A stretch of DNA of 22,384 bases from Candidatus Bathyarchaeota archaeon. Lineage in GTDB: Archaea > Thermoproteota > Bathyarchaeia > Bathyarchaeales > Bathycorpusculaceae. Shown here in pieces: positions 14,189 to 21,522 of the stretch (within the stretch, counting starts at the first letter, position 1; every line of letters starts with the position of its first letter). The position numbers and the translations under genes were made by a program. Below the pieces are notes generated by a model. That model was given only the letters and a program-made list of their open reading frames with translations. It did no database searches and had not been told where the DNA came from. The stretch lies in NCBI GenBank assembly GCA_003601785.1, contig PIYA01000003.1:1-22384 (forward strand), written 5' to 3'.

Positions 14189-15024
14189 ACCAGAAGCTCT
14201 CAGCGTTAAAGAAGGAAAGAGACAAGTTAAACGCTGAAGCGGAGACATTGATGGAAAAAAGGAATAAGCTTAATGAAAGAGTCAAAATTTTGAGCCTTGA
14301 AATTCGTGAACTCAGAAAAGAGAGAGACAAGTTAAACGAGAAGGTTAAAGAGTTAAAACAATTGCGAGAAAGGACGAAAGCGGAAATCCTTGAAAAAATA
14401 GAAGAACTGAAAAAGTTAAGACGAGAAATCAAAGTTTTGGTGGCTAAAAAGCCTTCAAAAAGCCTTCAAACTTTAAAGAGAGAAGTTGAAAAAATAGAGT
14501 GGGAAATTCAGACAAACCCGTTAAGTCTGCAGGAAGAGAGAGAATTTATCGAACGCGTTAAGAAGCTGGAAGCTCAGGTGAAAATCCATGAGAAAATCAA
14601 ACGATTAAGAGAAAAAAGGCTTGAACTGCAAGCAGAAATCGAAGCTCTAAGGGAAAAAAGCAGAAACTATCACGAAGAACTGACGGAAAGAGCTGAAGAA
14701 AGCCAGAGACTCCATGAAAGGATGCTTGAGAGAATAAAAGAGATGAAAAAAGTTAAGACAGAGGCTGATGGGATGCATCAGAATTTTCTGAAAACAAGGG
14801 AAAAAGCAAGAGCAAAAAATAGCGAAATGGCTGCCATTCTGAACCAAATCAAAAAGTTAAGACAAGAAATTCGGAAGGAAGAAGAGAAAGAGCGAAAGAA
14901 GAGCGAAGAAGCCTTGAGGAAAAAAATTGAGAAACACGCAGAGGAAAAGCTGAAACGAGGAGAAAAACTAACCTGGGAGGAGTTCAAAATTCTCACAGAG
15001 AAGGATGCGGGAAAACAAGATTAA
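14149..15024 (+). CDS. COG1340-type archaeal coiled-coil protein
   Basis: A 291-residue, almost wholly helical, highly charged (Lys/Glu/Arg) coiled-coil protein of the uncharacterised archaeal COG1340 kind. Two long heptad regions (about 1-100 and 130-270) are separated by the characteristic break TNPLSLQEEREFIERVKKLE (about 122-141). KKERDKLN and RKERDKLN recur 35 residues apart (around 21-28 and 56-63). The end WEEFKILTEK suggests a small folded tip. It starts with TTG at 14149 inside the Thg1 gene, preceded by GAGG at 14137-14140; the 40-base overlap points to coupled translation. No enzyme motif is present; automatic labels such as phosphatase or SMC-like should be distrusted. Function unknown, perhaps a scaffold. 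Confidence 0.82.
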   Translation: MSREEKTRKIKELNQKLSALKKERDKLNAEAETLMEKRNKLNERVKILSLEIRELRKERDKLNEKVKELKQLRERTKAEILEKIEELKKLRREIKVLVAKKPSKSLQTLKREVEKIEWEIQTNPLSLQEEREFIERVKKLEAQVKIHEKIKRLREKRLELQAEIEALREKSRNYHEELTERAEESQRLHERMLERIKEMKKVKTEADGMHQNFLKTREKARAKNSEMAAILNQIKKLRQEIRKEEEKERKKSEEALRKKIEKHAEEKLKRGEKLTWEEFKILTEKDAGKQD

Positions 15025-15035
15025 AGTAAATCTTC

Positions 15036-15043
15036 TATAAATA
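15036..15043 (+). promoter_or_regulatory. TATA-like element of the DUF373 gene
   Basis: TATAAATA centred about 25 bases before ATG 15065, with no suitable ribosome binding site between. This is the spacing expected for a leaderless archaeal mRNA beginning at the start codon. Confidence 0.6.
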
Positions 15044-15064
15044 ATAATGGAGAAAAACGAATAG

Positions 15065-16246
15065 ATGACAACGGAAGAAAAAAGAGAGCAGAAGAGAATT
15101 CTAATCCTCTGCGTGGATAGGGATGATGATTTAGGAACAAAAGCGAAAGTGAAGACTCCAGTTTTAGGAAGAGAGGAAAACCTTAACGCTGCGGTAGCCT
15201 TGGCTCTGATAGATCCTGAAGAACCCGACGCAAACGCCATGTTTGAGGCTATTCGCATCTATGACAGACTACAAAGCGAAGGAAAGGAAGACGAGGCTTT
15301 TCAGATAGCATCTATATCCGGTTCGGAACTTGGCGGAGTGAGTGCCGACAGAAAAATAGTTGCAGAACTAAAGGAATTATTGAAATCTTTTCCCGCAAAC
15401 GAGGTTATTCTCGTCAGCGACGGGTATTCAGACGAAGCTGTTCTTCCGCTGGTTGAGTCAAGAGTGCCTGTTTCATCTGTTAGGAGAATAGTGATGAAGC
15501 ACAGCGAATCAATCGAGGAGACAGCCGCCCTTTTCACTAAATATTTTAAGATGTTAGTTGAAAATCCACGCTATTCTCGCATCGCGTTAGGTTTGCCGGG
15601 GCTTCTCTTTCTAATTTTAGGGATTCTCTCAATTTTCAACATGCTCTACTATTACTGGATAGCCTTCATCTTCGTGGTCAGCGTGTTCATGTTGGTGAAA
15701 GGCTTCGGAGTTGACAAGTCTGCCAAAAACTTTTACAAATGGGTTAAAGAGTACACTCCACCACCTCTCCAAGTACAGATTTCAAAGTTTTCCATGATCG
15801 CGGGAGTGCTATGCATCGCTGTCAGCGTCTACTTGGGAGTGGTAAACGTGACAACAAACATTTCAACACCGGAAGTTCCCGCTGGTTGGCTTGAGATACT
15901 TCCACAGATTACAGGTTATTTTCTTAAAGGCTCTATGGACTTGGTTGTTGTCGGTGTCTGCGCGTTGCTGCTGGGCAAGGCTCTGCAGCAGTATTTTGAA
16001 CGAGACGTCAGGCTTTTACGGAACGCGGCTCTGATAGTTTTGACAGGCTGGTTTAGACAGATTCTAGACGGAACATCCGACATACTCATAAGCCCGGAGA
16101 TGGGTTATGAAAAACTCATATTCTCCATAATCGTGGGTGTTTTAATAGGCATAGCCTCCGTTCTGATAATCTTCGTTATCCACAGATCTGCAAAGGAATT
16201 TTTCAAGGAGAACGAGGAAAAAATTGGAGAATTCGGAGAAAGTTAG
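15065..16246 (+). CDS. DUF373 family membrane protein
   Basis: A 393-residue archaeal protein of unknown function. The N-terminal soluble domain (about 1-150) begins with the family hallmark RILILCVDRDDDLGTKAKVKTPVLGREENLNAA and contains VSDGYSDEAVLPLVESR; it looks like a Rossmann-type or DHH-like alpha/beta domain. The C-terminal half holds about six membrane helices: pairs near 173-195 and 197-215, one near 243-263, and others near 290-310, 325-342 and 358-382. A TATA element 25 bases upstream predicts a leaderless message. It is the first gene of a run with the phosphorylase gene (23-base overlap) and the cis-prenyltransferase. No catalytic role can be assigned. Confidence 0.93.
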   Translation: MTTEEKREQKRILILCVDRDDDLGTKAKVKTPVLGREENLNAAVALALIDPEEPDANAMFEAIRIYDRLQSEGKEDEAFQIASISGSELGGVSADRKIVAELKELLKSFPANEVILVSDGYSDEAVLPLVESRVPVSSVRRIVMKHSESIEETAALFTKYFKMLVENPRYSRIALGLPGLLFLILGILSIFNMLYYYWIAFIFVVSVFMLVKGFGVDKSAKNFYKWVKEYTPPPLQVQISKFSMIAGVLCIAVSVYLGVVNVTTNISTPEVPAGWLEILPQITGYFLKGSMDLVVVGVCALLLGKALQQYFERDVRLLRNAALIVLTGWFRQILDGTSDILISPEMGYEKLIFSIIVGVLIGIASVLIIFVIHRSAKEFFKENEEKIGEFGES

Positions 16247-17018
16247 AATAGCGGTAATCGGTGGAACGGGTTTCGAAAAAGTGTTGTTTAAAGAATTTGA
16301 ACAGTTGCGTTTAGGAACACCCTACGGGGTAGCTCCACCAATATCAATAGGAAGGATAGGCAGAGAAAAAGTTGTGTTTCTTCCAAGGCACGGTCCAGAA
16401 CATTCCCTTCCCCCGCATACAATAAATTACAAAGCGAACATTTATACGCTTTATCAGCTTGGTGTGGAGAGAATTTTAGCTACAAACGCTGTCGGTGCGA
16501 TAAATTTAAACTTTAAACCCGGAGACCTTGTTGTTCCACACGACTTTATCGACTTCACAAAACTTCGCTCCACAACCTTTTACGATGAAGAGCCGGTGAC
16601 TCATGTTGACTTCTCCCAGCCGTATTGTCCTGAAATTCGGAAGCTGCTGGTTGAGAACGCTGAAAAACTCGGATTGAAAGTCTGGGATAGAGCTGTGCTC
16701 GTCTGTACGGAAGGCCCCCGCTATGAAACCCCAGCGGAGATAGAGATGTTCAGACGTTTAGGTTGTGACGTCGTTGGGATGACTGGGGTGCCAGAGGCTG
16801 TGCTTGCAAGGGAGCTTGAAATCTGTTACGCACCTATCTGTTACGTCTCAAACATGGCTGCGGGCATACAGGAGAGACTGACAGCCCTTGAGGTTTCAAA
16901 GGTTTCCAAGCAGGTTATCCCGAAGATTAAGCAACTTTTAATTAAAACCGTTGAGACTCTACCACACAAGCGTAACTGTCCATGCGCCCACGCATTAGAA
17001 CACGCGAGGTTCAGATAG
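16224..17018 (+). CDS. MTAP-family phosphorylase, probably S-methyl-5'-thioinosine phosphorylase
   Basis: A 264-residue member of the PNP/MTAP family, cleaving a 5'-methylthio-nucleoside with phosphate to 5-methylthioribose-1-phosphate plus base, in methionine and purine salvage. Phosphate-site motifs are IGGTGFEK (12-19), LPRHGPEHS (53-61) and ATNAVGAI (86-93). CTEGPRYETPAEIEMFR (161-177) and GMTGVPEAVLARE (185-197) are typical. Base recognition differs from MTA phosphorylase: YVSNMAAGI (207-215) has Asn (N210) where adenine-specific enzymes have the Asp of a DYD-type motif. This predicts 6-oxopurine (methylthioinosine) preference, as in characterised MTIPs. A C-terminal CPC (252-254) resembles the stabilising CXC of archaeal enzymes. 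TTG start with GAGG six bases upstream; overlaps the DUF373 gene by 23 bases. Confidence 0.9.
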   Translation: MENSEKVRIAVIGGTGFEKVLFKEFEQLRLGTPYGVAPPISIGRIGREKVVFLPRHGPEHSLPPHTINYKANIYTLYQLGVERILATNAVGAINLNFKPGDLVVPHDFIDFTKLRSTTFYDEEPVTHVDFSQPYCPEIRKLLVENAEKLGLKVWDRAVLVCTEGPRYETPAEIEMFRRLGCDVVGMTGVPEAVLARELEICYAPICYVSNMAAGIQERLTALEVSKVSKQVIPKIKQLLIKTVETLPHKRNCPCAHALEHARFR

Positions 17019-17022
17019 TCAA

Positions 17023-17805
17023 ATGCTGAAAACACTGTTATCAATAATCGGAGCCTACAAGATTTATGAAAAATGGCTCTGGCGCCAAGTTAAAAACGGA
17101 ACAAAACCAGAGCACATAGCAGTAATTCTAGACGGAAACCGCCGATGGGCTTCACAAAAATCTCTTCACCCATGGTTTGGACATGAAAAAGGCGCCGAAA
17201 AAGTTGAACAACTCCTCGACTGGTGCTTAAACCTTGGAGTGAAATCCGTCACCGTTTATGCCTTCTCAACGGAGAACTTTCTCCGTTCAGGAAGAGAAGT
17301 GAAGGAGATTATGAGAATAGCTGGAAAGGAGTTTGAGAAGCTTCTAACTGATGAAAGGATACACAAGAACGGTGTTCGGGTTAAGGTTATCGGCAAAGTG
17401 GAATTGCTGCCCGAAAGACTGCAGAAACTTGTGAGAGACGTGGAAAAAGCCACGGAAAAATACGATGAACACTTCTTTAACATAGCCTTTGCGTACGGTG
17501 GAAGAGCTGAAATAGTGGACGCTGCGAGGAAAATCGCTGAAAAAGTACATAACGGAGAGCTAAACCCCGAAAAAATTAATGAACATGTCTTTGAAAGATA
17601 CCTCTACACTTCACATCTGCCAAAGCAAGACCCAGACTTGATCATCAGAACCTCTGGAGAGGAGCGTCTAAGCGGTTTCTTGTTGTGGCAGTCAGCGTAC
17701 AGTGAACTGTGTTTCCTAGATGTTTATTGGCCAGATTTCCGCTTGATTGACTTGTTAAGAGCCGTCAGAACGTTTCAGAAGCGTAAGAGAAGGTTTGGTC
17801 GTTAA
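17023..17805 (+). CDS. uppS: cis-prenyltransferase (polyprenyl diphosphate synthase)
   Basis: Condenses isopentenyl diphosphate units in cis to make the long-chain polyprenyl carrier used as dolichol-type lipid for glycosylation in archaea. The 260 residues carry all family blocks: HIAVILDGNRRWA with catalytic D37, the helix WFGHEKGAEKVEQLLDWC, VTVYAFSTENF, FAYGGRAEIVDAAR, and DLIIRTSGEERLSGFLLWQS followed by AYSELCF, which holds the C-terminal Arg/Ser/Glu substrate residues. An N-terminal helix of about 25 residues (LLSIIGAYKIYEKWLW) is usual for archaeal members. The ATG lies four bases after the phosphorylase stop, in the same unit. The gene converges with the YchF-like gene, only six bases separating the stops. 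Confidence 0.96.
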   Translation: MLKTLLSIIGAYKIYEKWLWRQVKNGTKPEHIAVILDGNRRWASQKSLHPWFGHEKGAEKVEQLLDWCLNLGVKSVTVYAFSTENFLRSGREVKEIMRIAGKEFEKLLTDERIHKNGVRVKVIGKVELLPERLQKLVRDVEKATEKYDEHFFNIAFAYGGRAEIVDAARKIAEKVHNGELNPEKINEHVFERYLYTSHLPKQDPDLIIRTSGEERLSGFLLWQSAYSELCFLDVYWPDFRLIDLLRAVRTFQKRKRRFGR

Positions 17806-17811
17806 TTTCAG

Positions 17812-19017
17812 CTACGCTCTTTTCTTGGCGCTTATTATTGATATTACGTCTCTATCCTTTAACACGTAGTCTTCTCCAACTCTCTTCTTTTCCCTGGCTT
17901 CTACGGCATATATGAAGCTCTCCCCTAGTTCCGAGTGTATCATGTAGGCTAGTTGCCGGGCTGTTGTCCCGTAAGGCACTAAATAGGCGTCCGGCAGAAC
18001 CCTTCCCTTGTGGTCTGACAGATGCTCCACATCCTCAACGGGGTAAACGGTGATCATGCCTAAGAGTTTGAAAAAAGCCATGTTTATCGCTTCTTGAACG
18101 CCCGTTGAGCCGTGTTTAAGTAGAATCTTTTCCCGTATCTTTTCCAGAGCTTTTCTTTGACTTTCGTTTAGTTGTTCAGGCTTGTTTATCTTAAAATTGC
18201 AGTCTCCGGGTCTGTAGTCTATCAGCTTTTTTTCGGCGGCTCTTCTTAATGCGAGTTCAGCCTCTGCACAGCACGGAACTACAAGATAGTTCAGCTCTTT
18301 CAATCTTTCAAGGTTTTCTTCGGCTGTTGGAATGTCTATTTTGTTTGCAACTATGAGCATTGGTTTGGCTATTTGTCTTAATGCATCCACAAATCTTATG
18401 AAGTCTTCTTCGCTCCAGAGAGTTGGCTTTTCAGCGTTTAACCCTGTTTTTCTCAAGGCTTCAAATATGTGGCTTCTCTTTATTGACAATCCGCTTAGTC
18501 GCTCTTCTAGCATGGATAGAAGGTCTTTTGATTCTGTTTCCGCGGTTCTAGCTATCTTTGACCAGTCTCGCTTCATTATGTTTACAAGCCACATGGTTAT
18601 CTCATGTTCCAAAAACCGTACGTCTTCTAAGGGGTCATGTTCGCCTGGCTTACAAGCTCTTCCTTCAGAGTCTGTTCCTCCAGAAGCGTCAATTATGTGT
18701 ATTAAAGCGTCAGCCTTCCGAACTTCGTCTAAAAACTGGTTTCCCAAGCCTCTCCCTTGCCACGCACCCGGCACAAGTCCAGCGCAGTCTATCAGTTCAA
18801 CCGGGATTAGTCTTATGCCATCGAGGCATAGGGAGTTAACAGGATTGTCTTTAACGTTGAATTCTTTGCATACGCAGGGAGTTCTCACATATCCTATTCC
18901 CCTGTTGGGTTTTATCGTCGTGAAGGGGTAACTTCCGATTTCGGCTGGTGCGAGAGTTGCCGCGCTAAAAAATGTTGACTTGCCAGTGTTCGGTTTTCCC
19001 ACTATACCAACCATCAA
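17812..19017 (-). CDS. YchF/Obg-family GTPase (archaeal COG0012-like, TGS domain)
   Basis: A 401-residue P-loop NTPase, likely ribosome-associated. It has the Walker A GKPNTGKST near the N-terminus, the switch II block DCAGLVPGAWQGRGLGNQF, IHIIDASGG, a helical insertion, and NKID as base-recognition motif. The C-terminal TGS domain follows (LPDAYLVPYGTTARQLAYMI ... DRDVISIIS). Bacterial YchF and eukaryotic OLA1 have NxxE here and prefer ATP; this protein keeps canonical NKxD, so GTP is predicted and the common label redox-regulated ATPase is probably misleading. TTG 19017 and ATG 19014 are adjacent; GGAG upstream does not decide between them. The transglutaminase-like gene ends 31 bases upstream and may be co-transcribed. 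Confidence 0.93.
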   Translation of the reverse strand: MMVGIVGKPNTGKSTFFSAATLAPAEIGSYPFTTIKPNRGIGYVRTPCVCKEFNVKDNPVNSLCLDGIRLIPVELIDCAGLVPGAWQGRGLGNQFLDEVRKADALIHIIDASGGTDSEGRACKPGEHDPLEDVRFLEHEITMWLVNIMKRDWSKIARTAETESKDLLSMLEERLSGLSIKRSHIFEALRKTGLNAEKPTLWSEEDFIRFVDALRQIAKPMLIVANKIDIPTAEENLERLKELNYLVVPCCAEAELALRRAAEKKLIDYRPGDCNFKINKPEQLNESQRKALEKIREKILLKHGSTGVQEAINMAFFKLLGMITVYPVEDVEHLSDHKGRVLPDAYLVPYGTTARQLAYMIHSELGESFIYAVEAREKKRVGEDYVLKDRDVISIISAKKRA

Positions 19018-19048
19018 GGTGGTTTTCTCCTTAACTTGATTAGGAATT

Positions 19049-20440
19049 TCACGTAAATGAAACTTCTGTTACAACTTTCTCTTTCTGCTGGGTTTGATGC
19101 TGTCGTTTGAGAAGAATTGATGCAACTAACAAAATAATAACTGGAATGCTGATGAATACTGTTAGTGTCTTAACTATGAGCAACCAAGCGTCATGCACAA
19201 CCTTTTCAGCTTTTTCAAAGGCATTAATAGCCTCTGACTGAGCGATTTTTGGAGATTCCTCCCAAGATTCTATGGCGTTTTGCAGTTGAACCTCGCTCTC
19301 TAGAAGAGTCCGCTTAACTTCTTTAGCTTCAGACGGAAAGAGTGCGAATGCTCCAAAGATTTTTCCGATTAAAATTGTAAATTTCGCTTGTCTTAACTTT
19401 GAAACGGTCTTCACGACATTTTCCACAAAGCTATCGTTAAAAATGCTTACAGAGCAGGGTTTTGTCGAAACCAGCTGTTCATCTTTTACATACTCTTCTT
19501 CTGGTCCACTCGTGTAGTTGAACACGTAGTTCGCGTATGGGATAATCTCCGGCACACTTTGGATAGAACTGAAGTGATGCCCATCTGTTGCGTCAAACAG
19601 TCCCCACGTAGCGTCCACGGGAACCCACCCATAGTTTCCCAAGTAATATTCAGCCCACATGTGTCCATCTTTCAAAGTTTCACTAAAACTGTGAAAGGCG
19701 AAGCCTGCTTGAACCCTCGCTGGAATTCCAGCGGCTCTACACAAGGCGACAAAGAGATATGAATATTCGGAGCAGTCGCCTGTCTTGTTTTTCAACGCCC
19801 ATAAGGCGCCTCTTTCCTCGGGCTGGATAACATAGTGGATGTGGTTTTTTACAAACTCGTATATCTTCAGAACTTTCTCGTGGAAATCGCTTACATTACA
19901 AGTGAGACTTTCTGCTTCTGAAACGATTTCAGGATTATCAGACTCTATCAAATCTTCCGGTTGAGTGTATCTTCTGTAAATGTCTGAAGCGCTATTGTAA
20001 TCCGTTATTAGGCTTGAATTAACCGTGTAGTGAAGACTGAAGGAGAACACGTGGTAATCCAGTTCCACTTGAAATGTTCCTTGTCCTCTTATGTCTATGT
20101 TGTCCCAGTATGCGTAGATGTTTCCAGAACCATCCTTTTTAATTGTGGATGAAACTCCGTTTGATGAAGAAACATTGTAGAGAATTGCGTAGTGGCTGTT
20201 GGTTTCATTTTTGATAATCGGAACGAAAAGTTTTCCACCTGCAACGTTAGTGAAATAAAAGTTAGAAATTTTAATCACGTGTTTAACGGTTTCGACGTAC
20301 ACATCGTTCACTTCGTACTTAAGAAAATTTTTACGATCAGCTTGGGTAATCAGCGTCGAATACTGCGGAGTCGAGTATAGAGTAGATGGTAGGCTGACCA
20401 GAAATAAAAGCAGTATGGCACAGTTAACTTTTGAAATCAT
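19049..20440 (-). CDS. Exported transglutaminase-like domain protein with C-terminal membrane anchor
   Basis: A 463-residue secreted or surface protein. An N-terminal signal segment (about 5-22, NCAILLLFLVSLPSTLYS) is followed by a beta-rich domain (30-140), a transglutaminase-core (TGc) domain (about 185-300), a helical stretch, and a C-terminal membrane helix near 424-447 with a basic tail outside it. The catalytic triad is intact: Cys in TGDCSEYSYLF (C223), His in DGHMWAEYY (H260), Asp in WVPVDATWG (D276), so it may be a peptidase or crosslinking enzyme at the cell surface. The frame extends to TTG 20467, but AAAGGA six bases before ATG 20440 and a TATA-like element at 20479-20486 favour 20440. 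Many N-x-S/T sites would allow glycosylation. Confidence 0.88.
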   Translation of the reverse strand: MISKVNCAILLLFLVSLPSTLYSTPQYSTLITQADRKNFLKYEVNDVYVETVKHVIKISNFYFTNVAGGKLFVPIIKNETNSHYAILYNVSSSNGVSSTIKKDGSGNIYAYWDNIDIRGQGTFQVELDYHVFSFSLHYTVNSSLITDYNSASDIYRRYTQPEDLIESDNPEIVSEAESLTCNVSDFHEKVLKIYEFVKNHIHYVIQPEERGALWALKNKTGDCSEYSYLFVALCRAAGIPARVQAGFAFHSFSETLKDGHMWAEYYLGNYGWVPVDATWGLFDATDGHHFSSIQSVPEIIPYANYVFNYTSGPEEEYVKDEQLVSTKPCSVSIFNDSFVENVVKTVSKLRQAKFTILIGKIFGAFALFPSEAKEVKRTLLESEVQLQNAIESWEESPKIAQSEAINAFEKAEKVVHDAWLLIVKTLTVFISIPVIILLVASILLKRQHQTQQKEKVVTEVSFT

Positions 20441-20478
20441 TTTAAATCCTTTGTAAACTATCAACAACTGTTAAAATA

Positions 20479-20486
20479 ATATAAAA
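20479..20486 (-). promoter_or_regulatory. TATA-like element between the divergent transglutaminase and E1 alpha genes
   Basis: TTTTATAT on the minus strand predicts a start near 20456 for the transglutaminase gene. Because the element is nearly symmetric, the same AT-rich patch (20471-20490) could serve the E1 alpha gene on the plus strand, with a start near 20509. Confidence 0.5.
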
Positions 20487-20536
20487 GTATTCTAACCTAT
20501 AACGAATAAGCTGATAATTAGAGCGGTGATGAAAGT

Positions 20537-21502
20537 TTGACAATCAACTTGCCGAGAGAAAAACTCGTTGAAATGTACAGAAAAATGTTTGAAATCCGCA
20601 GTTTCGAAGAGAAAGTCTTCGAGCTCTACGCTCAAAACATGGTTCCAGGAACCATACACCTTTACGCTGGAGAGGAAGCCGTGGCGGTCGGCGTCTGCAG
20701 CAACCTTAGAAAAGACGATTACATAACAAGCACCCATAGGGGACACGGACACTGCATAGCCAAAGGCGCAGACCCAAAGCGAATCATGGCTGAAATTCTG
20801 GGTAAAAAAACGGGTTACTGTAAGGGTAAAGGCGGCTCGATGCACATAGCAGACTTCAAAGTGGGCATGCTTGGAGCAACAGCCGTTGTAGGTGCTGGTA
20901 TACCGATAGCCATGGGCGCGGGATTATCAATAAAACTAAGAGGCACAGACCAGGTTGTAGCGTGTTTCTTCGGTGAGGGAGCCTCAAACCAAGGAACATT
21001 TCACGAAGGAATAAACATGGCAGCCATATGGAAGTTACCGGTAATTTTTGTCTGTGAAAACAACCTTTACGCTATGGGAACACGTCAATCAAGGGTTATG
21101 CTCATAGAAAACATCGCCGACAGAGCCGCATCCTATGGAATCCCAGGCGTAACCGTGGACGGAAATGACGTTCTAGCGGTTTATGAAGCTGCCAGAGAGG
21201 CTGTTGAAAGGGCTAGAAGGGGAGAGGGACCAACGCTTATCGAGTGTAAGACCTACAGACACAAGGGGCACTCAAGGGTTGACCCAGCCAAGTACAGACC
21301 GAAAGAGGAGGTTGAGGAGTGGCTTCGTAAAGACCCTATCAAACGTCTTAGAGAAAAGCTGTTACAAACAAACGTCTTAGCAGAAGAGGAAATCCAGCGA
21401 GTTGAAGAGGAAGTTTCCGCTGAAATTGAAGAGGCTGTTAAATTCGCCGTAGAAAGTCCTTATCCCGCTCCAGAAGAAGCCTTGGAGGACGTTTACGCTT
21501 AA
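20537..21502 (+). CDS. 2-oxoacid (pyruvate/acetoin-type) dehydrogenase E1 component, alpha subunit
   Basis: The thiamine-diphosphate-binding subunit of a 2-oxoacid dehydrogenase complex, which decarboxylates pyruvate, acetoin or a branched-chain oxoacid and transfers the acyl group to lipoyl-E2. The 321 residues include [17 protein letters not shown], the [15 protein letters not shown] loop, GKGGSMHI, and the ThDP/Mg motif [18 protein letters not shown] (GDG form altered to GEG, as is common in this family), then the loop [21 protein letters not shown] seven bases before TTG 20537 sets the start. A four-codon frame (ATG 20529) overlaps it and is ignored. E1 beta follows after 20 bases. Substrate choice cannot be made from sequence alone. 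Confidence 0.94.
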   Translation: MTINLPREKLVEMYRKMFEIRSFEEKVFELYAQNMVPGTIHLYAGEEAVAVGVCSNLRKDDYITSTHRGHGHCIAKGADPKRIMAEILGKKTGYCKGKGGSMHIADFKVGMLGATAVVGAGIPIAMGAGLSIKLRGTDQVVACFFGEGASNQGTFHEGINMAAIWKLPVIFVCENNLYAMGTRQSRVMLIENIADRAASYGIPGVTVDGNDVLAVYEAAREAVERARRGEGPTLIECKTYRHKGHSRVDPAKYRPKEEVEEWLRKDPIKRLREKLLQTNVLAEEEIQRVEEEVSAEIEEAVKFAVESPYPAPEEALEDVYA

Positions 21503-21522
21503 AATTTAGAGGTGAGGTTAAC

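Noticed and set aside
15047..15064. Five-codon frame MEKNE ending directly before the DUF373 start, with a possible upstream-peptide role
   Set aside because: The TATA element at 15036-15043 predicts transcription from about 15065, so it would not be in the mRNA.
18332..18931. A 199-residue plus-strand frame opposite the YchF-like gene
   Set aside because: The opposite strand encodes a fully recognisable GTPase with all motifs; the plus frame is its Ser/Leu-rich shadow.
20440..20467. Nine-residue N-terminal extension of the transglutaminase-like protein
   Set aside because: AAAGGA before ATG 20440 and the TATA spacing support the shorter form, which also begins with a normal signal segment.
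20529..20540. Three-residue frame (ATG AAA GTT TGA) overlapping the E1 alpha start
   Set aside because: Too short to judge; GGTGA is correctly spaced for the TTG at 20537.
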